DNA of 64,000 nucleotides from Ponticaulis profundi (GTDB lineage: Bacteria > Pseudomonadota > Alphaproteobacteria > Caulobacterales > Hyphomonadaceae), in contig NZ_JBHSSW010000017.1 of assembly GCF_042659465.1 (NCBI RefSeq), positions 120,544 to 184,543 of the forward strand, given 5' to 3'. The translations under genes were made by a program, and so were the position numbers. The notes below the pieces were generated by a model. The model was not told the DNA's origin. It ran no database searches and worked only from the letters and a program-made list of their open reading frames with translations. Below, in pieces: positions 41,675 through 50,833 of the stretch. Position 1 is the stretch's first letter. Each line of letters starts with the position of its first letter.

Positions 41675-42925
41675 ATGACCCCTTTCAGCTTCTCGACTCT
41701 TTTTGGGCCCGTTCTGCGCAGCGTCGCTTTCACTGCGCTGGCTTTGACCGGCTGCGCATCCCTTTCTTCGGGTGGACTGTCTGACGCGATGCGGGAAAAG
41801 GTCGAGCTGGTCAGCGAAACGAAAATACCTTGCAGACGTGCGCCGCGCCCACGCGCCAGCCTGCTGGCTGAGAATGGCAAATACCTGATGGTTGCTGTCG
41901 ATTGCGCGAAAGATGGTAACTCCGACGAGATCGGAATTTTCGATACGCAGACGGGCAAGACGGTCCGCGTTTGGGATTTGCCTCGGGAAGGGAGGAGGCT
42001 TCAGGCTTCCGTAGTATTCCTGAGGTCTGGCAACTTTCTGTATGCAATCTCAATCCAGCCGATATCCCCCGGCTCATTCGTTCACGACGATGGAATATGC
42101 GTTGACCGCTTCGACGCGGTTTCGCAGACGTTCGAACACATGCCATGCTTCGGAGAGCAGGCGATTGGTTCTGTCAACGGAGTGGCTTTAGACTCGGTGA
42201 ATCAAGCGCTGGTACTTTGGCATTCTTTTTTCAACGGCGAGCGACGTGACAATCAGATATTTCTGGCCGATCTGACGTCAGAAAATTCGAACGACGCGAC
42301 GTTATTGTCTTTCTCTGATGATGCAGAAAGCCAGCTCGAATTGTCTGCCTATCGCTTCGAAACGGTCGACTTTAGCGAAGATGGCCGCGTTCTGATTTTC
42401 TTTCGACATGATGGCCCGTCGGGATCTCCCCAACGGCGTAAGTGGTTGGCCGCATCCTTCGACATTGTTGGAGACACTTTGCAACTCGCAGAAATTCTGG
42501 GGCGCGGTGACGATGTGGTGTGCAAGGGCTGGCTGGGTCAAAATCAGATATTGGCATCTCCCTGGCACACAGCTCCGCCTCCAGATCCCTGCGTCATTCC
42601 GGTGGTTACGGCTGATGTGGACGCGGCCTTTGATGCACACCTATTTGCGGAAGGATTCGAACATCCGGTGCGGGGGCGTTTCATCGGTGGCTGGAGATAC
42701 GTTGAAGCGAGTAGAAGTTCAAACTCCGTCGTACTGTATTCTGATCTTGTGGATCGTCTCGAAATCTTCGACCTGAGCGATCCGTCGCGATCCAGCCTCA
42801 TTGAATGCTACGGCTTGAAGGGGACTGTATGCGGAGACGTTTTCTCGCTGAACGCGAAAGGCGAATTCGCACATGTCGTAGGAAATCGACTTTATCGGTA
42901 CAGACTGAAACAGTCGGCACCATGA
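41675..42925 (+). CDS. Lipoprotein of unknown function
   Basis: The 416-residue protein has a lipoprotein signal ending in LALTGC. The mature part contains repeated patterns of beta strands (LVLWHSFFNGERRDNQIFLADLTSEN, FETVDFSEDGRVLIFFRHDG) that look like beta-propeller blades, and three cysteine-containing segments (KIPCRRAPRP, ICVDRFD, MPCFGEQ). I do not recognise the family. GAGG precedes ATG 41675. Its base composition is less GC-rich than the neighbours (DUF885 and amidotransferase genes), and no related gene is adjacent. It may be a recently acquired or fast-evolving surface protein. Confidence 0.75.
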   Translation: MTPFSFSTLFGPVLRSVAFTALALTGCASLSSGGLSDAMREKVELVSETKIPCRRAPRPRASLLAENGKYLMVAVDCAKDGNSDEIGIFDTQTGKTVRVWDLPREGRRLQASVVFLRSGNFLYAISIQPISPGSFVHDDGICVDRFDAVSQTFEHMPCFGEQAIGSVNGVALDSVNQALVLWHSFFNGERRDNQIFLADLTSENSNDATLLSFSDDAESQLELSAYRFETVDFSEDGRVLIFFRHDGPSGSPQRRKWLAASFDIVGDTLQLAEILGRGDDVVCKGWLGQNQILASPWHTAPPPDPCVIPVVTADVDAAFDAHLFAEGFEHPVRGRFIGGWRYVEASRSSNSVVLYSDLVDRLEIFDLSDPSRSSLIECYGLKGTVCGDVFSLNAKGEFAHVVGNRLYRYRLKQSAP

Positions 42926-43295
42926 CGCTATAGGCGTCCGTCACTTTGGTGCTTCAAAACCATATTTTCATAGACAACAAAAACCTTTCAGGCTGTGGAG
43001 CGCGCCGGTGAGGGCGTTATGATCGCTTTCTCCGGGACATCGGGGGGGCATTACAGATGACCGCCTCACTTTCCCGGATGACAGGGCGGCAGGCTTTGGG
43101 CGCTTGGTTGTGTGCCTTTGGGGCGGATATCTCGAAACGGCGCTGGTTTTGCGTGCCTCTCGAAAGCATCATCAGCTTGTGACCTCCGGCGTGGTTGTCA
43201 TGGCCTTTGCAGGCGCCATGTTACAGGCCTTGCGAGGAAAGGCGAACTGAGGCTTTTCCATCGAACGCGACGCTGACGAGAGGAGCCAATCTGTC
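42926..43295. other. Intergenic region with no supported gene
   Basis: A 41-codon frame with ATG 43057 and stop at 43182 exists but has no ribosome site and no recognisable product; another frame across the same bases gives a short hydrophobic peptide without a start. I call no gene. Its left part (42926-43000) is AT-rich and may end the lipoprotein transcript; no clear terminator is visible. Confidence 0.45.
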
Positions 43296-44030
43296 ATGAG
43301 TCTGAAGCTGACGATCATCGAAACCGGACTGCCGCCGCTCGCCATCCGCGACAAATATCCGAAAGGCTATCCGGCCATGTTCGAGGCGCTGTTCAGGCGT
43401 GTGGACCCGGACATGACGTTCGAAACGGTAGCCCTGGAAAGCGGTGACGCTCTGCCGGACCCGGAAACACTGGAAGCGATCCTGATCACCGGGTCTGCCT
43501 ATGGCGTTTATGATGACGTGCCCTGGATGCGCACGCTGGAAGAATGGATTGGCTTTGCCGCCGAACAGCGTGTTCCCATGCTCGGCATTTGTTTTGGCCA
43601 TCAGGTCATTGCATCCGCGCTGGGCGGTGATGTGCGCAAAGCCGTCGAGAAAGGCTGGGGCGTCGGGCGCCACACCTATCAGGTCGCCAGCCATCCAGAC
43701 TGGATGATGCCGCAGGCTGAGACCTTTGCTGTTGGCGTCAGCCATCAGGATCAGGTGTTATCGACACCGATTGGCGCAGAGGTGCTGGCCGGAAACGACT
43801 TTGCACCACATGCCGCGCTGGTGTACTCGCGAGCGCCTATTCTGAGCTTTCAGGGACACCCCGAATTCAGTGATGAATTCCTGATGGATCTTTATGAAGC
43901 CCGAAAAGGCAATCCGCTGACGCAGGAGCAGGTGGATCAGGCGCGCGAAAGTTTCAGCCAGCCAGACGACAACACCCTCATGGCCAAATGGATGGTGGAT
44001 TTCCTGAAAGCGAACCTTCGGAAATCCTGA
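43296..44030 (+). CDS. Class I glutamine amidotransferase-like protein
   Basis: The 244-residue protein has the amidotransferase triad: nucleophile Cys in MLGICFGHQVIASALGG near residue 99, and HPE in FQGHPEFSDEF near residue 188. The elements ILITGSAYGVYDDVPWMRTLEEWI and VGVSHQDQV fit the stand-alone group that includes gamma-glutamyl-type hydrolases and GMP-synthase-like domains. AGGAG precedes ATG 43296. Without a synthase partner the substrate is unknown. It is convergent with the chemoreceptor cluster, 17 bases from the first stop. Confidence 0.88.
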   Translation: MSLKLTIIETGLPPLAIRDKYPKGYPAMFEALFRRVDPDMTFETVALESGDALPDPETLEAILITGSAYGVYDDVPWMRTLEEWIGFAAEQRVPMLGICFGHQVIASALGGDVRKAVEKGWGVGRHTYQVASHPDWMMPQAETFAVGVSHQDQVLSTPIGAEVLAGNDFAPHAALVYSRAPILSFQGHPEFSDEFLMDLYEARKGNPLTQEQVDQARESFSQPDDNTLMAKWMVDFLKANLRKS

Positions 44031-44047
44031 CCATCCAATGCCTTGCC

Positions 44048-45532
44048 TTAGCTCACCAGCCTCATGGCCAGCCCTTTGACCTGTTCGGTCGATTGCTGGA
44101 TCTGAAGGTTAGTGGCCGCAAGGCTGTCCACGCCATGGGAAATATTGCTGATGGCACTCGTCGCGCCGCTCATATTGCGGGAAATATCCTGTGTGACACT
44201 GGCCTGTTCTTCGACCGCGCCAGAGATCGACATGGAGATATCGCTGACCTGAGAAATGACATTCGCAATCTCGGCAATGGCATTCACCGCCTGATCGGTC
44301 GCGAACTGCACCGCATTGATCTGTTTGGAGATGTCATCAGTCGCTTTCGCAGACTGGTTCGCCAGCGCTTTCACTTCACCCGCCACGACGGCAAAGCCTT
44401 TACCCGCTTCACCAGCGCGCGCCGCTTCAATGGTCGCGTTCAGGGCGAGAAGGTTTGTCTGCGCCGCAATGTCAGAGATCAGGCTGATGATCGCACCGAT
44501 CTGATTGGCCGATTCTGCCAGGCTTGAAATCGAGGAATTGGCAGACTGGACTTTCTCGACCGCATCCTGAGACACGCGTGAGGCAATCGTGACCTGCTCT
44601 GAAATTTCGTGCACGGAGTTTGCCAGTTGCGTGCTGCCTGCAGCAACATTCTCGACATTCTCAGAGGTCTCGCGTGCCGAGGCCGACGCTGTCGAGAGCT
44701 GTGACGTCGCATCTGTCACGCCTTCGAGGATACGCGTCAGGTCTTCATTCAGCTGATTGAACACAGCGTCGCGCTCTCTGCGCCTGGTCACCTGTTCCGT
44801 GATATCGGTTGCGAATTTGACCACTTTGAATGGCTTGCCATTGTGATCGAAGATCGGGTTGTAGGTCGCCTGAATAAAGACTTCCTTGCCGCCTTTGCCG
44901 ATGCGGCGATACTCGGCCGATTGAAACTCACCGCGGCGCAGCGCCTGCCAGAAGGCGTCGTACTCAACGCCCTTGTCCTCCGGCGCCACGAACATGGAGT
45001 GGTGCTTCCCGCGGATTTCATTGATGTCATATCCGATGGTTGCGAGGAAATTGTCATTCGCCGTCAGAATGGTGCCATCCATCTTGAACTCAATCGTCGC
45101 CTGGGCGCGATCAATGGCGGTCATCTTGCCCTGGTCATCGGCAGACTGACGCTTCTGTTCGGTGATGTCAGACGCGATCTTCAGGACAGAAATGACCTGA
45201 CCCTTGCGATTGACGATTGGGTTATAGGAAGCCTGAATCCAGATTTCCTCACCGGTTTTGGAGATGCGGGGATAGGCAGCTGACTGAAACTTGCCTGCGC
45301 CAAGGTCGGCCCAGAATTGCTTATAGCTCTGACTTTCGCGCTCTTCCGGGCGCACAAACATCGCGTGGTGCCTGCCCTGAATTTCCGAAAGGGAATAGCC
45401 AAGTGTCTGCAGAAAGTTTTCATTCGCATCCAGGATCGTGCCATCCGGTGTAAATTCGATGATGGCTTGCGACCGGTTCAGGGCTTGCATTTGCAGGCCG
45501 TGAACATTTCCGTCTCCAAAGTTCAGTATCAT
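44048..45532 (-). CDS. Soluble PAS-PAS chemoreceptor (BdlA-like), copy 1
   Basis: The 494-residue protein has no membrane segment. Two PAS domains (residues about 15-125 and 140-245) each contain IEFxxDGTIxxANxNFLxxxGYxxxEIxGKHH-type cores, ASYNPI/ATYNPI and the end KIASDITEQ/KFATDITEQ. A methyl-accepting signalling domain follows, with the hairpin tip QTNLLALNATIEAARAGEAGKGFAVVAGEVKALA. There is no CheR-docking pentapeptide at the C-terminus. The architecture equals BdlA of Pseudomonas, which controls biofilm dispersal; the ligand or redox cofactor is not known. ATG 45532 is chosen over TTG two codons before. It is the third in the direction of transcription. Confidence 0.93.
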   Translation of the reverse strand: MILNFGDGNVHGLQMQALNRSQAIIEFTPDGTILDANENFLQTLGYSLSEIQGRHHAMFVRPEERESQSYKQFWADLGAGKFQSAAYPRISKTGEEIWIQASYNPIVNRKGQVISVLKIASDITEQKRQSADDQGKMTAIDRAQATIEFKMDGTILTANDNFLATIGYDINEIRGKHHSMFVAPEDKGVEYDAFWQALRRGEFQSAEYRRIGKGGKEVFIQATYNPIFDHNGKPFKVVKFATDITEQVTRRRERDAVFNQLNEDLTRILEGVTDATSQLSTASASARETSENVENVAAGSTQLANSVHEISEQVTIASRVSQDAVEKVQSANSSISSLAESANQIGAIISLISDIAAQTNLLALNATIEAARAGEAGKGFAVVAGEVKALANQSAKATDDISKQINAVQFATDQAVNAIAEIANVISQVSDISMSISGAVEEQASVTQDISRNMSGATSAISNISHGVDSLAATNLQIQQSTEQVKGLAMRLVS

Positions 45533-45768
45533 GTCCAATAACCCTATCCCAGCCCCGTCGATTGTTATGTGGGTGTTAATCGGGGCCGGACTTCAGGGTC
45601 GTCTGAATGCGTTAAGTTGCACTTTCGCCAATAGGTGAAAAGTTTTGGTAATTTTCGTATTAACTAAAATACGCGCCTGTTCAGGGGAGACTGACGCGCA
45701 CGTCATAAACCGAAGGTCTTATGAAATGCGCGTATTGGTTGTAAATAATCTTGACGCCAGGTCAGTGT

Positions 45769-47259
45769 CTAGGACGCAATAGAGGCCGATAATGCCTTAA
45801 CTTTCTGCGTCGAGCCCTGAACTTCACGTGTTGCTTCGGCAATCGTGTTAATTCCGTCGCTGATATTCCCGACCGCATTGGTCGCTTCCATCATGTTGGA
45901 CGAAATGTCGCGGGTCACAGCGGCCTGTTCCTCGACAGCGCCGGAAATCGACATGGAAATCGCGTTCACATCGGTGATGATCTTCTCGATGCCCTCAATC
46001 GCAGAGACCACAAGGCGTGTTGCATCCTGAACGGCGCTGATCTGTTTCGAGATGTCACCGCTTGCCTTGGCTGATTGCGTGGCCAGCTGTTTCACTTCAC
46101 TCGCAACCACCGCGAACCCTTTGCCAGCTTCACCGGCACGCGCTGCCTCAATCGTTGCGTTCAGCGCCAGCAGATTGGTCTGCTCAGCAATATCCGAGAT
46201 CAGGCTGATGATCGCGCCGATCTGATCTGCCGACTGGGACAGTTTCAGGATATGGCCATTCGTCGCCCGCGCTTCGTCAACGGCCTTTTCAGAAATCTGA
46301 TACGCCTTGGACGCCTGCTGTGAAATCTCGTCGACCGAGTTTGCGAGTTGTGAACTGCCAGAGGCGACATTCTCGACGCTGGAAGATGTTTCAGCGGACG
46401 CCCGGGCGACTTCTTCTGCGCGCTGTGCGGCGCGGCGGATAATTTCCTCCACGCTTGTCAGGTCACGGTCGATTTCCGCTGTGACCTGCTGGCGTTCATT
46501 GCGCGCGAGCACACGATCTGTGATGTCGGTGGCGAACTTGATCACCTTATAGGCCTTGCCGCGGAAGTTCAGGATCGGCGTGTATGTCGCCTGAATATAG
46601 ATCGGCTTGCCGTGCTTGTTGATGCGCTTGAATTCGCCTGATTGGGCTTTGCCTTCGCTCAGCGCGCGCCAGAAAGCCTCATATTTCGGCCCACGTTCTT
46701 CTTCAGGCACGAAGATCGCATGGCGTTTGCCGACAATCTCGTCGCTCTCATAGCCAACCGTCTTGCAGAAGTTCTCATTCGCTTCCTGGATTGTGCCATC
46801 CATAGCGAAGTGGATCACCGCCTGGGACTGGTTGATCGCCGTAATCACGCCCGCAGCCGTGCTTGATTTTGATTTTTTGGCGCTGATATCGGTCGCCAGC
46901 TTCACAATCCCGGTCACCTGACCATGGTCATTCATGATCGGATTGTACGTCGCCTGTATCCAGACGGATTTGCCGGACTTCGTGACCCGGCGGTATTCAT
47001 CGGTCCGGAATTCACCCGAGCGAAGCGCGTCCCAGAATGCGGCATAGTCAGCCTTGGCGCTTTCTTCCGGATCGACGAACATGCGGTGGTGCTTTCCCAC
47101 CACTTCGTCTTCGCGATAGCCCATCAGATTCAGAAAATTCTTGTTGGCGCTTTCAATGACACCATCTGGCGAAAACTTGATGATCGCTTGAGAGCGATTC
47201 AGTGCCGAGAGGATTTGGCTATCGTTCTGGGCGTGCGTGTTCCAGAGAGAGAATGCCAT
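45769..47259 (-). CDS. Soluble PAS-PAS chemoreceptor (BdlA-like), copy 2
   Basis: The 496-residue protein has the same order as its neighbours: PAS (about 20-130), PAS (about 145-250) and MCP signalling domain. The PAS cores are IIKFSPDGVIESANKNFLNLMGY and VIHFAMDGTIQEANENFCKTVGY; the hairpin tip is EQTNLLALNATIEAARAGEAGKGFAVVASEVKQLATQ. No membrane segment or CheR site is seen. AGGAC precedes ATG 47259. It stands 236 bases from copy 1 and 132 bases from copy 3, so each copy may have its own promoter. The three differ most in the PAS domains, which suggests different inputs to one signalling output. Confidence 0.93.
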   Translation of the reverse strand: MAFSLWNTHAQNDSQILSALNRSQAIIKFSPDGVIESANKNFLNLMGYREDEVVGKHHRMFVDPEESAKADYAAFWDALRSGEFRTDEYRRVTKSGKSVWIQATYNPIMNDHGQVTGIVKLATDISAKKSKSSTAAGVITAINQSQAVIHFAMDGTIQEANENFCKTVGYESDEIVGKRHAIFVPEEERGPKYEAFWRALSEGKAQSGEFKRINKHGKPIYIQATYTPILNFRGKAYKVIKFATDITDRVLARNERQQVTAEIDRDLTSVEEIIRRAAQRAEEVARASAETSSSVENVASGSSQLANSVDEISQQASKAYQISEKAVDEARATNGHILKLSQSADQIGAIISLISDIAEQTNLLALNATIEAARAGEAGKGFAVVASEVKQLATQSAKASGDISKQISAVQDATRLVVSAIEGIEKIITDVNAISMSISGAVEEQAAVTRDISSNMMEATNAVGNISDGINTIAEATREVQGSTQKVKALSASIAS

Positions 47260-47391
47260 GCGGGTAGGTCCTTTTCGCGGCTAGGCTTAATTATTCTGTC
47301 AGCTAGCTTAACCATCAGGTCTTACGATCTCGTTTTGATCGGAGGTTGGATTTTGCTCCGATCACTTCATTTTTTGTGAATGAATTCAGCG

Positions 47392-48870
47392 TCAGGACGC
47401 GATTGAACTGGACAGAATTTTCATCTTTTCGGTGGACTGGCGCACATCATCTGTCGATTTTGCAATCCGATCAAAGCCCGAGCTCACTTCTGCCACCATC
47501 TGGCTGGCATTGCGCATGCTGCGGGAAATATCCTGCGTCACGGCGGATTGCTCTTCAACGGCTCCGGCCACGGATGTCGAGATCTTGTTGACCTCGTTGA
47601 CGACATACTCGATCTCGGAAATCGCCGTTTTGGAGTCGGTGACAGCCGACAGAATGGCCTGAATCTGGCTCGTGATTTCTTCCGTCGCACGGGCAGACTG
47701 GGTCGCCAGCTGCTTCACTTCGCTTGCCACAACGGCAAATCCCTTGCCGGCTTCACCGGCGCGCGCCGCCTCAATTGTCGCATTGAGCGCGAGCAGGTTT
47801 GTTTGCTCGGCAATGCTGGAGATCAGATTGACGATATTGGTGATCTGTTCAGCAGCCTGAGACAGGCTTTCAATATTCGTGCTTGCCACATGTGCGCGCG
47901 TGACGGCATCGCTGGAGATTGTTCCCGCCTTGCTGATCTGTTCCGATATCTCGGCAACCGAGGCGGCCAGCTGGACGCTGCCCGTTGCCACCTGCTCAAC
48001 GCTCGAATTGGTGTTCTTGGAGGCTTCAGCTGACTTCTCAGCTTCGGCGACAACTTTTGTAATGGCGGTCTGAATGCGCGCAATGTCGGCATCAATCGCC
48101 TTCATGGTCTCGTTGCGCTTCATCCGGCCGGTTTCATCCGTCGCGAATTTGACGACTTTGAAGACTTTGCCGTCCATGTCGAAGATCGGATTATAGGTCG
48201 CGTTGATATAGAATTCGCGTCCGTTCTTGCCGATCCGGCGATATTGGGCCGCCTGGTATTCGCCGTTTTGCAGCGCTTTCCAGAACGCATCATATTCCGG
48301 GCCTTTTTCTTCCTTGGCGACGAACATGGAGTGATGACGTCCCTGGATCTCATCCAGCGAATAGCCTGTCGTCTCCAGGAAGTTCTCGTTTGCATCGAGA
48401 ATCCGGCCATTCGGCGTGAAGTGAATGACAGCCTGAGAGCGATACAGCGCGTCAATCTGGCCAGCATTCTCAGCCGATGCGAGTTTTGCCTGCGTGGTAT
48501 CGCTGGCAATCTTCATCACGGCGATCACATCACCGGCTTCGTTCTTGATCGGATTGTAGGACGCCTGGATCCAGACCTCGCGCCCATCTTTGCCGAACCG
48601 GCGAAACTCGGCACTTTTGAACTGACCGGCGCGCAATTCGGCCCAGAAAGCCTTGTAGGCATCTGAGTTCCGCTCATTTGGCGCGACAAAAATCGAGTGA
48701 TGTTTTCCGCGGATTTCCTCCAGAGAATAACCGACGGTGTCGAGAAAGTTCTGATTGGCGTTGCGGATCGTACCATCAGGGTGGAATTCGATAATCGCCT
48801 GAGACCTGTCGAGCGCTTCCATCCGTCCCGCATCGGTTACAGTATTGTTATTCTTTGATTTCCCGAACAT
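47392..48870 (-). CDS. Soluble PAS-PAS chemoreceptor (BdlA-like), copy 3
   Basis: The 492-residue protein is the first of the three in transcription order. PAS cores are IIEFHPDGTIRNANQNFLDTVGY and VIHFTPNGRILDANENFLETTGY, with IWIQASYNPI/YINATYNPIFD strands. The MCP domain tip is EQTNLLALNATIEAARAGEAGKGFAVVASEVKQLATQ. It has no membrane helices. Its 5' untranslated region has a hairpin that covers the ribosome-binding site (48877-48908). A short linker MFGKSKNNNTVTDAGR precedes PAS1. Ligand unknown; oxygen, redox state or small molecules are typical PAS inputs. Confidence 0.93.
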   Translation of the reverse strand: MFGKSKNNNTVTDAGRMEALDRSQAIIEFHPDGTIRNANQNFLDTVGYSLEEIRGKHHSIFVAPNERNSDAYKAFWAELRAGQFKSAEFRRFGKDGREVWIQASYNPIKNEAGDVIAVMKIASDTTQAKLASAENAGQIDALYRSQAVIHFTPNGRILDANENFLETTGYSLDEIQGRHHSMFVAKEEKGPEYDAFWKALQNGEYQAAQYRRIGKNGREFYINATYNPIFDMDGKVFKVVKFATDETGRMKRNETMKAIDADIARIQTAITKVVAEAEKSAEASKNTNSSVEQVATGSVQLAASVAEISEQISKAGTISSDAVTRAHVASTNIESLSQAAEQITNIVNLISSIAEQTNLLALNATIEAARAGEAGKGFAVVASEVKQLATQSARATEEITSQIQAILSAVTDSKTAISEIEYVVNEVNKISTSVAGAVEEQSAVTQDISRSMRNASQMVAEVSSGFDRIAKSTDDVRQSTEKMKILSSSIAS

Positions 48871-48876
48871 TTTAGG

Positions 48877-48908
48877 GTCCCCAGATCATGTTCCCTTTAC
48901 TGGGGGAC
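48877..48908 (-). promoter_or_regulatory. Hairpin covering the ribosome site of receptor copy 3
   Basis: On the minus strand GTCCCCCAG and CTGGGGAC pair around a 15-base loop, with one bulge. The second arm contains the GGGGA Shine-Dalgarno sequence seven bases before ATG 48870. Such a hairpin could repress translation unless opened by temperature or a ligand. Confidence 0.5.
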
Positions 48909-49065
48909 AGTTTGTCGCAGGGGAGGTAAATTATTTCCGAATTCGCGCTAACAAAATCCTTCGACAATTTCAGCGTGTATCGAATTTAATCTAGAGCGAA
49001 AATTAAACTTGTTCAGTTTCAGAGGGTTAATATCCGAGTTTATTCTGGAAAGGATTGAAGAAAAA

Positions 49066-49473
49066 TTATTTCGCGGCGCTTTTTGGCAGTTTTGTCGACA
49101 CAAACCAGCCAGCCGTCTGATAGGCTGCGGCGATCATCAGCAGCAGATCAAGCAGGTCATATCGCACAAACCAGGCGATGATCGCGATGGCGATGCAGAG
49201 CAGATCGAGCTTGTCTTCACTGATCAGCAGGCCAAGCGGCTGACGCGCCGCTTTCACCTGAGCCATTGTGACCTGATAAATCCCGTTCAGGGTTGGCGGG
49301 CCGAACACATCCTGCAAGGCCCGCGGTTCCAGAATGCCGGTCAGTTCACACAGATCCCCCGCACGCGCACGTCCCTCCTGAACGGCCTGGCGTCTTGCGC
49401 CGGTACCGATCAGGCTGACAATGGCGGATACGATGATCGCGATGGCGATCAGGGGTTCTGCGGAACCAATCAT
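49066..49473 (-). CDS. Small membrane protein, unknown function
   Basis: This 135-residue protein has an N-terminal hydrophobic helix, a polar middle (GRARAGDLCELTGILEPRALQDVFGPPTLNGIYQVTMAQVKAARQ), and two more helices at the C-terminus (DKLDLLCIAIAIIAWFV, LLDLLLMIAAAYQTAG). I recognise no domain. ATG 49473 lies three bases after the mch stop (49479-49477), so it is very likely transcribed and coupled with mch. The chemoreceptor gene follows 195 bases downstream on the same strand. Confidence 0.65.
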   Translation of the reverse strand: MIGSAEPLIAIAIIVSAIVSLIGTGARRQAVQEGRARAGDLCELTGILEPRALQDVFGPPTLNGIYQVTMAQVKAARQPLGLLISEDKLDLLCIAIAIIAWFVRYDLLDLLLMIAAAYQTAGWFVSTKLPKSAAK

Positions 49474-49476
49474 GAA

Positions 49477-50517
49477 TTACCGTGCTTTCGGAATCGCTGC
49501 CCAGTAATCAAAGTCGAGCAGGACGTTTGGAAGATATTTTCCATCTGTGCCCTTATACGGGTACTCCTCGCAAGGCAGATCTTTTGTTGCGATCAGACGC
49601 AGACGCAGCGCGCCTGTCTTTTCGGACAGCTCTGCCTTGTCCAGCACTTCTGACCAGGCATAAATCGTGTCGCCTGCGAAAAGCGGGTTACAGTGTGTCC
49701 CGCCATTGATGGCAATCATCTGGGCGGCATTGGCCAGACCGTTGAAAGCCAGGCTGCGCGCGGTTGAGATCACCACACCGCCATAGATCAGACGGCGTTT
49801 GTTGCGCGTCTCGGCCTGAACATGCTGGTTGAAGTGAACCTTCGCTGTGTTCTGATACAGACGTGTCGCTGTCTGGTGCTCGGCTTCCTCAATCGTCATG
49901 CCGTCGACATGGTCAATTTTCTCGCCAATGTCATAGTCTTCATAGAAGTCGGTCGAACCGGCGAGTTCGCCATCATAAGAGGCATAGTCTGCATGGGCGG
50001 ACAGGCTGGCCGGGTCAACAACGTCCGGCAGATCGGGAATGACGGTTTCCGGCGCGTCGCTCAGCGGGTCCTGCTTATGGACCATCACCCAGCGTACATA
50101 GGACAAGACCGTTTCGCCATGCTGGTTCGTGCCTGTGGTGCGCACATAGACAACGCCAGTCCGGCCGCTGGAGTTTTCCTTGTGACCGATCACTTCAGAC
50201 GTCGCGTAGAGCGTGTCGCCTGGGAAAACCGGTGCGAGGAATTTGCCGTCGGCATAACCAAGATTGGCAACCGCATTCAGCGAAATGTCGGGAACGGTTT
50301 TGCCAAACACGATGTGGAAGACGATCAGGGGATCAATCGGCTGACGCTCAAAGCCTGCGGCTTCTGCAAACGGCGCGGCTGAATACAGCGCATAGCGCGA
50401 ACCGGTCAGCGAGCGGTAAATCGCGAGATCAGCTTCCGTGACGGTTAAAGGTGTGGCGTGTTTGAGCACACGGCCAAGCGTGAAATCCTCAAAATAATTG
50501 CCAGCGAATGATTTCAT
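49477..50517 (-). CDS. mch: Mesaconyl-CoA hydratase (beta-methylmalyl-CoA dehydratase)
   Basis: Mch hydrates mesaconyl-CoA to beta-methylmalyl-CoA, the step before lyase cleavage in the ethylmalonyl-CoA pathway. The 346-residue protein is a double MaoC-like hot-dog enzyme: first domain GNYFEDFTLGRVLKHATPLTVTEADLAIY and PIDPLIVFHIVFGKTVPDISLNAVANLGYADGKFLAPVFPGDTLYATSEVIGHKENSSGRTGVVYVRTTGTNQHGETVLSYVRWVM, which I recognise as the Mch signature; second domain VHFNQHVQAETRNKRRLIYGGVVIS. GGGAGGG precedes ATG 50517. It is about 25 kb from ccr/ecm, so the pathway genes are scattered. The membrane protein gene downstream overlaps its end region. Confidence 0.94.
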   Translation of the reverse strand: MKSFAGNYFEDFTLGRVLKHATPLTVTEADLAIYRSLTGSRYALYSAAPFAEAAGFERQPIDPLIVFHIVFGKTVPDISLNAVANLGYADGKFLAPVFPGDTLYATSEVIGHKENSSGRTGVVYVRTTGTNQHGETVLSYVRWVMVHKQDPLSDAPETVIPDLPDVVDPASLSAHADYASYDGELAGSTDFYEDYDIGEKIDHVDGMTIEEAEHQTATRLYQNTAKVHFNQHVQAETRNKRRLIYGGVVISTARSLAFNGLANAAQMIAINGGTHCNPLFAGDTIYAWSEVLDKAELSEKTGALRLRLIATKDLPCEEYPYKGTDGKYLPNVLLDFDYWAAIPKAR

Positions 50518-50557
50518 CTCAAACCCTCCCGAAGTTTTCGCAAGGTGAGGGTATGCG

Positions 50558-50833
50558 TCAGGAGAAGCGTTCTGACAAGCGGTCGAGATAGTCGGGTAGC
50601 TCGTAAATGCCGCTTTCGATCTGGCTGACCATATCCTGAAGGATCGGGGCGTGCATCTCGGCAAACGGTGCGCTGGCAGCGCTGAGGCCGGCAACCAGCA
50701 GGACCTTCATATGGAAGCTTTGGAAGACTCCACGCATGGCTGACAAAGCATTGGCAAGTGGCCAGCCGAAGATCATGAAAAGCAGCGCGGCTGTCAGTCC
50801 AGATGTCCAGGCAAAAGATGAGATCACAGGCAT
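50558..50833 (-). CDS. Small membrane protein upstream of mch, unknown function
   Basis: The 91-residue protein has two hydrophobic segments (AWTSGLTAALLFMIFGWPLAN and MKVLLVAGLSAASAPFAE) and a polar end VSQIESGIYELPDYLDRLSERF. ATG 50833 has GGAG eight bases before it; a TTG one codon earlier is possible. It lies 40 bases before mch on the same strand and could be read with it. I recognise no family. Confidence 0.55.
   Translation of the reverse strand: MPVISSFAWTSGLTAALLFMIFGWPLANALSAMRGVFQSFHMKVLLVAGLSAASAPFAEMHAPILQDMVSQIESGIYELPDYLDRLSERFS

Noticed and set aside
43057..43182. A 41-codon frame upstream of the amidotransferase gene
   Set aside because: No ribosome site and no recognisable product; a second frame overlaps the same bases.
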